Assembly: GCF_963082655.1 (NCBI RefSeq)
Contig: NC_081553.1
Location: 41,831,812-41,895,811 of the forward strand
Reading direction: 5' to 3'
Source: Stomoxys calcitrans
Taxonomy: Eukaryota > Arthropoda > Insecta > Diptera > Muscidae
Length of the DNA: 64,000 bases
Shown here: one piece after another, positions 11,474 to 24,080 of the stretch
How positions within the stretch are numbered: the stretch's first letter is position 1
How the letters are laid out: the number at the start of each line of letters is the position of its first letter
Position numbers and translations under genes: made by a program
Notes under the pieces: model-generated
The model's database searches: none
Told to the model about the DNA's origin: nothing
Seen by the model: the letters and a program-made list of their open reading frames with translations, nothing else

Positions 11474-12860
11474 TTTTATACCCAGCACCATAGGATGCAA
11501 ATGCAAATTGCAAATTTTGCCCATGAATATTCCACTAAGGAACAGGGGCAAACTTCTCACATATCAATGAGTGAAGTCCGATTAAAGTTTAAGCTCAATG
11601 ATAAGGGGCCTCCTTTTTATAGACGAGTCCGAATGGCGTACCGCGGTGCGATACCTCTTTGGAGAGAAGTTTTACATGGCATAGTACCCCACAAATGTTG
11701 CCAGCATTAGGAGGGGAAAACCACCGCTGAAAAAATTTTTCTGATGGTCTCGCCAGGATTCGAAGGCGTTCAGCGTCATAGGCGGACATGCTAACCTCTG
11801 CGCTACGGTGGCCCATAAGATGGGGGTATACTAATTTCATAATTCCGTTTGTAACATCGCGAAATATTCGTCTAGCCATGTCAGTTCGTCCGTCCGCCTG
11901 TCGTAATCACGATAGCGGTCGAACGCGTAAAGCTAGCCGCTTGAAATTTTGCACAGATACTTTATATTGATGTAGGTCGTTGGGAATTGCAATGGGGCAG
12001 ATCGGTTCAGATTTGAATATAGCTCCTATATAAACCGATTTCCCGATTTGACTTCTTGAGGCCATGGAAGCCACAATTCTTGTCTGATTTGGCTAAAATT
12101 TTGCACATTGTATTCTGTTATGACTTCGAACAACTGTGCCAAGGAACGGTCCAAATCGGTCAAGAAACTGATATAGCTCCTATATAACCGAACTCTCGAT
12201 TTGACTTCTTGAGCCCATGGAAGCCTCAATTTTCAACCGATTTGGCTGAAATTTTTTATAAAGTATTCTGTTATGACTTCCAACAACGGAGCCAAGTACG
12301 GCCAAAATCGGTCTATGACCTGATATAGCTCCCATATAACCGATCTCACGATTTGACTTCTTGACCCCATGGAGCCGCAATTTTTGTCCGATTTAGCTGA
12401 AATTTTGCACATAGTGTTATATTTGACTTCCAACAGCTGTGCCAAGTACGGTTTAAATCTGTGCATAACCTAATATAGATCTCATACAAACCGATCTCCC
12501 GATTTGACTTCTTAAGCCCCTGGAGGCCGCAATTTTCATCCTATTTGGCTGAAATTTTTTACATGGTGTTCAGTTATGACTCCCAACAACTATGATAAGT
12601 ACGGTCTAAATCGGTCAAGAACATGATATAGCTTCCATATAAACCGATCTCCCGATTTGACTTCTTGAGCCTTTACAAGCCCCGATTTTTACCCGATTTA
12701 GCTGAAATTTTGCATATAGTGTTCTGTTACGACTCTCAACCACTGCGCCAAGTACAGTCCGATTCGGTCTATAACTAGATATAGCTCCTATATTTTAGCA
12801 GAATCCATGGTGGTGGGTTCCCAAGATTCGGTCCGGCCGACTTAGCACGCTTTTACTTGT
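11474..12860 (-). repeat. Family A modular repeat with nested SINE1
   Basis: Minus-strand element from TTTTATACCCAGCACCATAG (3' end) to GCACGCTTTTACTTGT (5' end, about 12848-12860). At least six ~152-bp modules carry CGATTTGACTTCTTGAGCC, GATTTGGCTGAAATTTT and GATATAGCTCCTATATAA. It is split by a SINE1 at 11498-11812. Short frames such as 12233-12466 minus are by-products of the module structure. Confidence 0.9.
11498..11812 (-). repeat. SINE1 copy with target-site duplication
   Basis: Near full-length minus-strand SINE1. Its head GGCCACCGTAGCGCAGAGG is at the right end and its 3' GCAAATTTGCATTTGCAT end at the left. It is flanked by CCATAGGATG (11488-11497) and CCATAAGATG (11813-11822), a 10-bp duplication with one mismatch. 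The B-box is partly deleted. Confidence 0.9.
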
Positions 12861-14603
12861 TTTTTTCTTACCATATATACAAGAAATGTTAACTGTGAGG
12901 GAAAATTTTTGAGCTTACCTGTAAATAGAAGAAAAAGAAAAATAATGTTAGTAGAGTTTGGAAATTCAACAAAAATAACAGAAATTAAAAATTGAGGCTT
13001 ATAGGAGATTAAGAAATAAAATTTGACAATCGGTTTCATTGAGGAAACTTTCTGTGTATGGCCCTTTAAATACAGATTTTATGTGGGTAAAGCAAGGCAT
13101 AATTGAATGCCATATACAGAATTTCATCCGTATGAGTCCTTCTAAGGGCTCAACATCTGAAATCTGGGCATCGATTTATTATAACCAAATTGAACCGATT
13201 TGGACCATATGCAATCCCCAACCCACCTACTTCAATAAAAAGTAATTATACAAAAATATTTTAAAAAATTTACCACAACGCCTGAAACTAACAAACCACT
13301 GTCTTCAACCATTTAATATGGGTCTCATCACCATTGTCATATGACTTATTTATAACTTTTTGGCCGAGAAATGTGTTACATACCGAAAATCGCTTAAACG
13401 CAACTTGGCTAAAGTGAATGCTTGTTTTGGACAAGTTTAATGTTAAAAATAAACAACAATAAGGCCTCACTCCCCCAAACCCTGAATATCAAAACGACAC
13501 ACCTCATCGCTTTGGATCGCATTCATACCAAGGAGCGCGCGCGCGCATGTATTTATCAACAATGAAGGCAATGTTTGGCGCGAGCGCTTTGTTATTTTGT
13601 ATGATACTGACAACGAAAAAGAAAACCATGTTTACAGCAAAAATAACGCGCCAAAATAATGTTGTGGTCTTTTGTAGTAGCATCGTCTCACGGCATTGCG
13701 TTTTGCGTTTTGAGGGATTTTTTGTTTGTTTTCTTAATGAAGTTCTCCTTCGTTCGATACGAAACGAAGCCCCCCTTACATTCACAAACACCCAACAACC
13801 TAAGTGTTCAACATGATGTTGGTTACACTTTTTAGTTAAGGAGGGAGGCAAGCTAACAAAATTGCCCTCAAGATCGTGTACCGCCTGAATGCCTAAGTTT
13901 GCCATTTGGTCGGTCTGACAACGCACTTAAGAAGAAACGACGATGAGAAGGAGGAGCTCATAATATTTGCAAGTTTATTAGCATTCGTTTGTTGTTGTTG
14001 CCATTGTTGTTGTGGTTATTATTGGCGAAACTACACCCAACCACCACAACGCAATATAAACAATCAAGGCAACAACAAAAGCCGGCATCATAAAAACGCT
14101 TAAATACCTTTGTAGGCCATGAGTGAATGACTGACAGACTGAGTGAGTATCTTGGGTGGATTTGTTTATTTGCCATTTTTATAAAGTTCAGAGTTAATTA
14201 TCAACAACTCTCCTGCATCGCACCCTCCCGCCGCCATTGATAGGTGTTTAACTTTTTGGCCTGGGAAAGACTGAGAAGCGTCCCATTAATGCTGGGTAAA
14301 ACTTTATGGGGAGGAAAAAGTAATCAATGTCAATGCAAATATGATTAATTGTTCAAAGAGAGGAAATGAGAGAAAGAGGGGGTGTGTAAAAGTTTATAAA
14401 ATACTCGTAAAGCAGTCAATAAAAAATTAAATAAAAATCTAAAGAATAAAAACTGGGATAACGGAGGTTTTTTAAGGGGTATTCTATTACTAATAACTAC
14501 TATTACTAGTAACTGAAATACAGCAAAACCTTGAAAGGAGTTAAGAAAAACAAAATTGAAGCTGTAGGTACCGAAGGCTTATCTTTAGATAACAAATACC
14601 AAA
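12861..14603. other. Sequence without recognised gene
   Basis: Repeat-poor. The longest frame is 140 codons on the minus strand (13504-13926), basic with one hydrophobic stretch and no known motif; a + frame overlaps it at 13547-13816. A GCGCGCGCGC run sits at about 13536-13545 and Cys-coding TGTTGTTG repeats near 13990. I cannot support a gene. Confidence 0.5.
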
Positions 14604-16685
14604 ACAAGTAAAAGCGTGCTAAGTGCAACCGGGCCGAATCTCCACCATGGATCGCATTTGCCAAGTTCTTTGTCCGCCATTTTTTTATGGGCATATGTAT
14701 AGGAATTGCTATATAAGTTTATGGTCTTATTCGGGCCATACTTGGCTTGGATGTTGAAGACCGTAGTAGATGTCATTGTGCAAAATTTCAGCCAAATCGG
14801 ATAAGAATTGCTCAAGTAGTTCAATCAGGAGATTGGTTTATATGGGAGCTATATCAGGTTATAAACCAATTCAGTCCACATTTGAAAGAAATGTTAAAGG
14901 TCGAGAAGTCATTGGGCAAAATTTCAGCCAAATCTCACAAGAACTGCGCCCTCCAGGAGCTCAATAAGTACAATCAAGAGATCGGGTTAAGTGGGAGTTA
15001 TATTAGGTCTTAGACCGATTCAGGCCATGCCTGACACGTATGATAGAGGTCATAGTGGAAAATTTCAGATAAATTGGATAAAAATTGCACCCTCAAGATA
15101 TATAATCAGGAGATCGGTTTATATAGGAGCTATATCAGGTTTTAGAACTATTTGTACCATACTTGGCACTCTGTTAAATGTCATACAAAAAGACGTCATA
15201 ATACAAAATTAGGCAAAAGTGCAGTTTATGGGGAAAATGGCAAAAACCAATTTTTTCATACCCGTCTAAATTGACCTTAGGAACACGAATCTTTCATTCA
15301 AATTAAAGAAAAGTAATCAAAAAACGAAAAAAAAAATTAAAAACTAGCTCGATTTTTTTTAATGGTAACGTAAAAAATTTTTTTTTGAAAAATTTTTAAT
15401 TTTTTTGTGAAAATGGCCCATAGGCGAAAAATTTTTCTAAAAAAACAGTATTCAGCATTTTATTTTAAATTTTTTGCCTATGGCGCTTTTTTAAAAAAAA
15501 TATTCGTATTCTACGCAAAATGTTGCCTATATTCGGCGTAATGTCACTTGATGAGGGGGAAGGCCCGTTTGGGCGCCCCCAGGCCCAAGCCCCAAAAACG
15601 GACTTTATATTCATGTTCCCGGAGTCATTGGATTGATAGGCAAAATATTAGATTTTTTTCGATTTTCCCCGTAAACTGAACTTCAGCCTAAAATTTAAGC
15701 CAAATCGGATAAGAATTCACTATCTAGAGGCTCAAGAAATATAATCGGGAGATCGGTTTATATAAGAGCTATATCAGGTTTTAGAACTATTTGTACCATA
15801 CTTGGCACCCTGTTAAATGTCATACAAAAAGACTTCAGAGTGTAAAATTTGTGCAAAAGTGCAGTTTATGGGAAAACTGGGGAAAAAATCCAATTGTATC
15901 ATACCCGTCTAAATTGACCTTAGGAACACGAATCTTTCATTCAAATTAAAGAAAAGTAATCAAAAAACGAAAAAAAAAATTTAAAAACTAGCTCAATTTT
16001 TTTAAAGTTTTTTTTTTGAAAAATTTTAATTTTTTTTTGAAAATGGCCCATAGGCGAAAAATTTTTCTAAAAAAAAAAAGCATTGAGCATTTTTTTTAAA
16101 TTTTTTGCTATGGCGCTTTTTTAAAAAAATATTTGTATTCTACGCAAAATGTCTTTTAATTTGAGTACCATATTGCCTATATTCGGCGTAATGTCACTTG
16201 ATGAGGTGGAAGGCCCGTTTGGGGGCCCGTGCCCAAAAACGGACTTCATTTTCTTATTCCCGGAGTATTTTTTGGTTTTTATGCAAGATATTAGATTTTT
16301 TTCGATTTTCCCCGTAAACTGAACTTTAGCCCAAAATTTAAGCCAAATCGGATAAGAATTCACTATCTAGAGGCTCAAGAAGTATAATCGGGAGATCGGT
16401 TTATATGGGAGCTATATCAAGAAATAAAGCGATATGACCCATTAACAATCCTAACCGACGTACACTTATAGGATGTATTTGTGCAAAAATTCAAGCGCCT
16501 AGCTCTACCGCTTCGAAAGTTGTCGTGCTTACCACAAATAGGCTGAGAGATGGATGGCCATGGCTAGATCTTAGACTTAAAATGTCACGGTGATCAAGAA
16601 TATACATATATACAATACTTTGTAGGGTCTTAGACCAATATTTCAGAATGTTGTAGTTAGTATACCCCTATCCTACCTATCCTAT
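14604..16685 (+). repeat. Family A repeat with internal 640-bp duplication
   Basis: Begins ACAAGTAAAAGCGTGCTAAG and has several standard modules. It then carries two direct copies of a ~640-bp block: about 15105-15742 and 15743-16388 (GTTTTAGAACTATTTGTACC at 15139 and 15778). Each block holds one module plus a unique AT-rich insert (AATTGACCTTAGGAACACGA, ATGGCCCATAGGCGAAAAAT, AAACGGACTT). It ends with TTAGTATACCCCTATCCTACC. Confidence 0.85.
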
Positions 16686-16745
16686 CAACCCGAGCGCTTG
16701 GGTTCAAATCTCGGCATAAACATAAGAAAAATTTTCAGCGGTGGT
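16686..16745 (+). repeat. SINE1 fragment
   Basis: CGAGCGCTTGGGTTCAAATCTCGGCATAAACA... and TTTTCAGCGGTGGT match the B-box region and body of SINE1. It lies directly against the LINE-Y 3' end. Confidence 0.7.
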
Positions 16746-18534
16746 CATCCGCCTACTAGGTAAGATTAGCTTTAAGTGACAGTCTGCCATCAGACTCACT
16801 TAGAGGTTTTTGTCCCTTGTGAATATGCCTTCTAGATCCTACTGTTTAACCATCCAGATCGCTTTAAAAAACCCAACAACTTGCGAATGTTCACATCCGC
16901 TAAATCAGACAGGTTCTCAAAGAAATGAGAACCTAAAGGGGAACTCCTTCTGACTGCCAGAGCGGGACACACGCAGGTGTTCTATAGTCTCTTCTTCCTC
17001 GATGTTCCCACAGCTTCTACAAAAGTCCTAACTGGCAACCTTCAGTCTGTCAGCATGTTTTCCGAGTAGACAGTGACCTGTCATGACGAAAATAATGACT
17101 GGGACAGCAAAGCGGCAGATCTCTTTCAGTCTAGGCCACATAGTTTTGGAATGCTTACTGTGCCATCTTTGTGATCATCTATCATTCGTTGTCCTTCGGG
17201 CCTGGTCCTGAAAACTTAGCTTAAATGTCGCTAGAGCCATTCTCACAGATTCCAGTATCCCTGGAATGTGTAAGGTAGTTCCTAGTCTCGCAAGCTCGTC
17301 CGCTTTACAATCCCCTAGGAGATCTCTGTGGCCCGGCACCCAGAACAGTCGAGGTAGGTTTTTGTGTTCAGAAATACGATCTCCAGGGATTTAACGGCTG
17401 CCTGGCTGTCTGGGAAGATATTAAAGCCAATCGTCGTAATGACATTATATATTAGCCATTCCCCTACTTCCTTAATTGCAAAGATCTCCACTTGATACAC
17501 ACTGCAGAGGTCAGGTAACCTCTTCGATATGACCAGTTCTAGCTTTTTAGAGTACACCCCAAAACCCACCTTTAGTTTGGAACCATCCGTATAGAAGTCT
17601 ATGTAACTTTGTTTGGAATAGTGGTACAGTTCTTTTTTATCACAAAGCGGCTCAGATAGGATGTAATCCACACTGCCTGGAACATTGGATATTGTATCAA
17701 GGATAACACAGTGTCCGTAGATAGCCGCCACATGACTAATGAGAAAGCTTCCTTAACCTCACGGCAGTGTTCGCTGCAATTTGGGTAGCCACAATGTCCA
17801 GAGGCATAAGATGTAGCATGACATACTTACCTGGTAGTGTACGGTAAACAGCTGAGTACAATTTTTTCTCTGTCAACGAGTTTTGGCTGTGTGTGTGTAT
17901 TATAGTTAAGAACAATAACACAAACAACAAAAATGGAGCGCAATAGTAACATACACAAAATCAGAGTTGCACTAATCACTGATTTTGACAGATAGTGCAC
18001 TCAATATTTTGTTGTTGGGCAACTGTCACTACCTATAAATGAATATATATTGAGATGTAGCATTAAATTCTGTGCATCAGATGGTGTCGTCCTCAGTGCG
18101 GCTGTGATGCGCAAACAAGCCATCCTTTGGATCCGCTTAAGTATTGAGCAGTAGATGGACTTTTGAAGCGCCGTCCACCAGACCACAACATCATATAGCA
18201 TTATTGGTTTGACAACTGCAGTATATACCCAATGCATGACCGCGATCTAAATACCCAATTTTTGCCAATGGCCCCTTGCAGGTGTATAGGGCAAGAGTTG
18301 TCTTTCTTGCCCTTACCAAAATGTTGGATTTGAAGTTCAATTTCCTGTTCAGCAAAACACCCAGGTATTTTGCGAATTGTGTAAATGGAACATTCTCTCC
18401 ATCCAAGGAGACAGGTTCCACTGTAGGCAACTTGTATATCCTGCTGAAAAGAACTACTTCTGTCTTGCACGGATATATACCTAGACCACTTTTAGTAGCC
18501 CACTTTGCTGTTGCACGTAGAGCTTCCTGAAGTA

Positions 18535-19470
18535 TTGGGTTGCCCAAAAAGTAATTGTCGGTTATATAGTAGTAATATAGTCGGCGTTGACAAATTTTTT
18601 CAACGGCTTGTGACTCTGTAATTGCATTCTTTCTTCTGTCAGTTATCAGCTGTTACTTTTAGCTTGCTTTAGAAAAAAAGTGCGCGAAATTTTGTTTACA
18701 TTTGTTTGTTTGGCGTCAATTTTAATATGTGTACCACATGTATTGAAAGAAATTCATTTAACAAACCGAATCAACGCTTGTGATATGCACCTTAAACGCA
18801 ATGAATTCGATCCGTTTTTAAAACGAATCATAACTGGAGATGAAAAATGGATTGTTACAACGTTAGTCGAAAACGATCATCGTCCAAGCATGGTGAACCA
18901 GCTCAAACCACTTCAAAGGCTGATATCCACCAAAAGAAGGTTATGCTGTCTGTTTGGTGGGATTGGAAGGGTGTGGTATATTTTGAGCTGCTTCCAAGGA
19001 ACCAAACGATTAATTCGGATGTTTACTGTCAACAATTGGACAAATTGAATACAGCCATCAAGGAGAAGCGACCAGAATTGGTCAATCGTAAAGGTGCCAT
19101 ATTCCACCAGGACAACGCTAAACCGCACACATCTTTGGTCACTCGCCAAAAACTGAGTGAGCTTGGCTGGGAACTTTTGATGCATCCACCATATAGCCCT
19201 GACCTTGCACCATCAGACTACCATTTATTTCGATCTTTGCAGAACTCCTTAAATGGTAAAACTTTCGGCAATGATGAGGCTATAAAATCGCACTTGGGTC
19301 AGTTTTTTGCAGATAAAGGCCAGAAGTTCTATGAACGTGGAATACTAAATTTGCCAGGAAGATGGCAAAAGGTTATCGAACAAAATGGCAATTATATATT
19401 TGATTAAAGTTCATTCTAAGTTTTATTATATTATTTTAAAAAATCCTCAATTACTTTTTAGGCAACCCAA
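18535..19470 (+). mobile_element. mariner element, internally deleted, nested in LINE-Y
   Basis: Inverted ends TTGGGTTGCCCAAAAAGTAA (18535 on) and its near-complement at 19442-19470, flanked by TA on both sides (18533-18534, 19471-19472). At 936 bp it is shorter than the usual ~1.25-1.3 kb; the missing part is the 5' third of the transposase, including the DNA-binding region. The untranslated ends match the two 237-bp MITEs at 43 and 44.5 kb. It interrupts the LINE-Y reverse transcriptase frame, so it is younger than that LINE copy. Confidence 0.95.
18735..19407 (+). pseudogene. mariner transposase, N-terminally deleted, frameshifted
   Basis: IS630-Tc1/mariner DDE transposase. The first catalytic Asp is in ITGDEKW (about 18830-18850, frame 2). 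A frameshift follows, and frame 1 continues as YNVSRKRSSSKHGEPAQTT, then WWDWKGVVYFELLP. The second Asp is in FHQDNAKPH and the third in YSPDLAPSDYHLF; 34 residues separate them, the D,D34D spacing of mariner. The C-terminus RWQKVIEQNGNYIF ends at a stop near 19407. Without the helix-turn-helix N-terminus, and with the frameshift, it cannot be autonomous. The catalytic C-terminal half (18847-19407) remains open. Confidence 0.93.
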
Positions 19471-19800
19471 TATATCTCTTAGAATGCTGGGAATATTTCC
19501 CCAAACCGCAATTGCCACGTCATCAGCACACTCGACCACTTTTACGCCTTTTTCTTCCAGCGAAAATAATATATTGTTAATGGCTATATTCCAAAGTAGA
19601 GGAGACAGTACACCTCCTTGAGGTGTTCTTCTGACCCATCTTCTTAGATCTACAGATTCCAAGCCTGCCGTAATGCATCTTTTAGTAAGTAAGTTATTGA
19701 TAAACTTTCTAAACTTTTCTCTAACTCCTTCATGAATGATGTCGGTTTTACATAATTGAAAGCACCTTCACTGTCAGAAATGGCCCAAATGTTCTGATCA

Positions 19801-20890
19801 TTTTAAATAAACATCCATTTTCAAAAAAAAGGCTATTTGTTGCACCGGGCCAGCTAGGTGCCATATTTTAAGAATTCTACAACAATGGCAAAAAAATGTG
19901 TTTCTTACTACACCTTTGTTTTGCCATCACCTTAAGCAATTAAGATTGTTTTTCAATATCCATATCCATATCAAAGCAAACAAAACATAATTCCTATCAA
20001 ATTACATGATGTAGAATTACGATTTATATTGGCAAATGTCAACACTACTACTTGGATAAGCAATTTTTAAACAATAAATTAAGTCAACTATGAATTTGCA
20101 TATTAAATGAAAAACTATTATCGCCTCCCAGCATCTACTTGGCGTCTTGTGTAGATTTTTAGTGTAGATAAATGTGGGTTCCCGCCCAAAGGGACGGACG
20201 TGTATGCTTATCGCAATGCATATTACAACAGTTTAACCCACAATTTTAATCGGTCAAAGATAAGAATATGCAAATTAATTGCAATTCAACCTTCAGCAAC
20301 GACTTGGCAGGCAGCTAGCAGTTGGCCAGCTGGACAGATAGACAAATGGAGGCATTAGCCCATGCATCAACATTAGCAATAATTTCCAATGCAAAACCGA
20401 CGTACGCCATTACTCAGTGCACACACAATATGCATGGACATTCATTCATTTGCACAATTGTCGTCGAATTATAAACACGTCAATGTTAGTTGTTTAATGA
20501 ATACATAAATATACCCCATAATGCATGGAAGTGGATGGCAATAATTTTGTAAATAACGAAAATATAGTGCTACTAAACGGAACTTGCAAAATCATAGTCG
20601 ATTGAAATTGGCAAATATTTGCCTATACAGGCGGAAAAAAAGAGTATATAATAATTATTTAATAGATTGAAAAGTTGACAATTATGTATATCAGAACATT
20701 AATATTTAGTATTTATTTCATAATCTATTTTTGGCATAGCAAAACATCATCATATTAGTAATTGAATTCAATTAATATTAGATTTCTATATTATATACAG
20801 CTTTCCAAGTACAAATATATTTAGTATTGAGAAATTTGTGATTTACTTGATGTGCATGATTTATATACTCCACTTGACTGACCCAATTGC
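19801..20890. other. Sequence without recognised gene
   Basis: AT-rich DNA without recognised genes or repeats. Confidence 0.6.
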
Positions 20891-22435
20891 AATTGCATGG
20901 AAAATGCCGCGAAATCCGTACTTGGGTACCGGAAGCCTCCACCAGGAAACCCATGGTGCGACCAAGAGTGTCGAGATGCTACTGAAGCCAAGAATGCGGC
21001 ATATAGAGCAACCCTGCAATCAGTAGCAACGAAAGAAAAGGAGAGAGGAGAAACGTCTTTACCGCAGAAAGAAAAAAGAATTGGAAAGACGTGAATGTGA
21101 GCGAATTGAGATGTACAGGAGTCAGAATGAAGTCCGGAAATTCAACCAAAGAAATAAACATCAAACCGATGGCTTTGGTGTAGGCACATCCTCCTGCAGA
21201 GACAAAGAAGGAAATCTGGTAACTGACACAGACAGCATGCTGAGGATATGGAAAGAGCATTTTACCCCACTGCTAGTGTCCGACGTTAGTGGCAAACAGG
21301 ATACCGCAGAACCAATCCCTGATGATGGTATAGAATGTTTTACCTCCCAGACAGAATGAGGTCCAGGTAGCAGTGACCCGACTAAAGAACAACAAGGCAG
21401 CAGGAGTCGATGGGTTACCCGCTAAACTATTTAACACAGGAGGCGATACGCTGATAAGGCTTAGGCATCACCTTATCTGCGCAATCTGGCTAGAAAAACG
21501 CATACCCGATGATTGGAACCTCAGCATACTAAGTCCCTCACACAAGAAATTAATATTCTGCTGGAAAAGATTATACGAGATGCAGATGTGAATAGATGTG
21601 GCACACTAATCACAAGAGAACACATGCTACTCGCCTATGCCGACGACATCGACATCATAGGTCGGTCCCCGGAAGTAGTAACTGCTGCCTTTGAAAGAAT
21701 CGAAACAAAGTCAGTGAAAATGGGTCTGGCATTAAATGGAGATAAAAGGAAATGGATGGTATCAACTCCCAAAACGCCTTGTACAACCGAGCAGATAAAG
21801 AAAATGGAGAAAGTTGGGAACCACAACTTTGAGATAGTCAGCAAATTTATCTAACTCGGCACAGCCGTAACTCAAACGAATGACACCAGTTTTGAGATTA
21901 AGCGAAGAATAACACTGGCAACTGATGCTACTTTGGACAAAGTGAGCAGTTTAGAAACAAGTCCACCTCTCGACAGACGAAGATTAGACTATACAAGACA
22001 CTGATACTTCCCGTGCTGTTATATGGTTCTGAAGCATGGGTACTTGTGAAAGCAGATGAGGCAGTGTTTGGAGTATTTGAGAGAAAGATTCTTCGTAAAA
22101 TATATAGACTAGTTTACGTTAATGGAGAATATAGGCGATGTATCAACCACGAGCTGTATGACGACGATAGCATAGTTACACACATCAAAATACAACGGAT
22201 GCGTTGGCTAGATCATGTTGTCAGAATGGATGAAGAAGCTCCAGCAAAGAAGTCTTTTGAAGGCAAACACGGTGGTACACGCAAACAGGGAAGACTAAAA
22301 GCCCGATGGAAACATCAAGTGGATGGAGACATCTCGAAACTTGGTGTCAGAGATTTTAGAATGAGCGCAGAAGATCGAGGTGCTTGGAACGCTATTCTAC
22401 GTTTGGCTAGAGGAACAAGTGTTCTATCATAGCCA
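20891..22435 (+). pseudogene. LINE-Z ORF2 remnant (RT without RNase H)
   Basis: Non-LTR reverse transcriptase of a family distinct from LINE-X/Y. A pre-RT linker (NPWCDQECRDATEAKNAAYRA, about 20950-21015) is followed by RT block LKNNKAAGVDGLPAKLF (about 21375-21430), typical of RT domain 1. After IPDDWN the central palm is deleted, and the frame rejoins near 21545. The catalytic LLAYADDIDIIGRS is intact at about 21628-21670. A stop near 21852 and a frameshift near 22000 precede MLLYGSEAWVL...ILRKIYR and the C-terminal RMRWLDHVVRM...GRLKARWKHQVDGDI (22013-22432), seen in many RNase H-less insect LINEs. Inactive. The clade (RTE/CR1-like) is uncertain. Confidence 0.9.
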
Positions 22436-23060
22436 ATTAAAGTATGTAAGGTATGCTATTTAGGAATTATGATGGATTTCAGTTGAGTTTTTTCAGTGTA
22501 TAACACAGCATGTGCTTTGAATGTGTAAATAACACAAATTATTAATTTAATGTCAAATTAATTACAGTTTATGATTATTAAATTAAATGCAAGACCGACC
22601 ACAACAACTAGCACTGACACACTCTCACAACAATTTTTGCCAAAGTACAAAATGTTATTGAATTGGATGGGACCAGAGTACATAAAATACACTACACTTG
22701 TAATTGCAACAAGGTCAACCGGCGTTTTGCTAAGCACATTCATTGGTGTATGCAAAAAAAAAAAAATTAAAAAAAAGCAAAACCAAAACACAAAAATACT
22801 ACACATTTATATTTATATACAACACATGTAGTATTATACATTAAAAAGTTTATGTCGACAATTAGCTCATCATTAAAATGTGTAATAAGAAACATATTAA
22901 ACGAGATGTTGAATGACTAACCACAAAAGAAGTGTGCCATAGAACAGAAGTGTTGGCTTTTATAACAATTTATTAATTAAAATGATAAACGGAGAAACTT
23001 AAACGATTATTTTATCAAGGTTAAAAATACAATGAAAGTTCAACAAAAAAAAAATATGAG
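22436..23060. other. Sequence without recognised gene
   Basis: AT-rich, with A runs at about 22757-22778. Small overlapping frames on both strands only. Confidence 0.6.
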
Positions 23061-24080
23061 TTAAGTTCGGACGGGCCGTACTTTGGATACCCACCACCTC
23101 GGGTGTATATGTAAACCACCTTATGCAAAATCTGGTGACAAATGCATACCTTTTGCATAAGCACAAGTTATTGTTCGATTGGCCTTTTAAGTACTTTTAT
23201 ATCTAAAAATAAACCGATCTGAACCATATCAGACACGGATGTCGAAAAGCCTAACATAAGTCACTGTGTCAAATTTCAATGAAATCCGACTATAAATGCG
23301 CTTTCGCTTTTTATGGCCCTATAACCGAGAAATCGTTCTATATGGCAGCTATATCCAAATCTAGACCGATCTGTGCCATATTGCAGAAGTATGTCAAGGG
23401 GCTTAACTTAACCCACTGTCCCAAATTTCGGCGACATCGGACAATAAATGCGCATTTTATGGGCCTTAGACCCTAAATCGGAGGATCGGTCTATATGGCA
23501 GCTATATCCACATCTGGAGCGATCTGGGCCAAATTAACGAAGGATGTCGAAGGGCCTAACACAACTCATTGTCCCAAATTTCAGCAAAATCTGATAATAA
23601 ATGTGGCTTTTATGGGCCTAAGACCCTAAATCGGAGGATCGGTCTATATGGCAGCTATATCCACACCTGACCGATCTAAGCCAAATTAACGAAGGATGTC
23701 GAAGGGCCTAACACAACTCACAGTCCCAAATTTCAGCAAAATCGGATAATAAATGTGGCTTTTATGGGCCTAAGACCCTAAATCGGCGGATCGGTCTATA
23801 TGAGGGCTATATCAAGATATAGTCCGATATAGCCCATCTTCAAACTTAACCTGCTTAGGGACAAAAAAAAGAATCTGTGCAAAGTTTCAGCTAAATAGCT
23901 CTATTTTTAAAACTGTAGCGCGATTGCAACACACAGACGGACGGACATGGCTAAATCGTCTTAGATTTTTACGCTGATCAAGAATATATATACTTCATAG
24001 GGATGGAAATGGATATTTCGATGTGTTGCAAACGGAATGACAAAATTAATATACCCCCATCCTTCTGTGGTCGGTATCCG
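23061..24080 (+). repeat. Family B modular repeat
   Basis: Starts near GTTCGGACGGGCCGTACTTT (TTGGATACCCACCACCTCGG follows) and ends ATACCCCCATCCTTCTGTGG. Modules repeat at 153, 153 and 152 bp, measured at GCTATATC (23348, 23501, 23654, 23806). Each holds TCGGTCTATATGGCAGCTAT, ATTTCAGCAAAATCGGATAA and TTTTATGGGCCTAAGACCCT. The terminal part carries CAGACGGACGGACATGGCTA, also seen in families A and C. Confidence 0.9.

Larger units (their letters stand above)
16746..19800 (-). pseudogene. LINE-Y ORF2 remnant (RT, RNase H, zinc knuckle) split by mariner
   Basis: Minus-strand non-LTR retrotransposon, 5'-truncated. From the right: RT motif A (SDSEGAFNYVK, about 19760), TPQGGVLSPLLWN (about 19590-19625) and the catalytic block ECADDVAIAVWG (19501-19540; Y of YADD replaced by C). 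The mariner occupies 18535-19470. The frame then resumes as LQEALRATAKWATKSGLGI...KYLGV, followed by the connection domain (MLYDVVVWWTAL, about 18160-18200). RNase H FYTDGSKLKVGFGVYSK lies at about 17555-17605, a WXPGH-like PGHRD region near 17320, and CGN...EEEETIEHL near 16990-17030. The 3' UTR ends CTAATCTTACCTA. Frameshifts occur, so it is inactive. Clade is most like R1/LOA/Jockey elements with RNase H. Confidence 0.9.

Noticed and set aside
13504..13926. 140-codon minus-strand frame, basic with one hydrophobic stretch
   Set aside because: No recognisable family, an 89-codon frame on the opposite strand covers the same DNA, and no splice or promoter context supports it.
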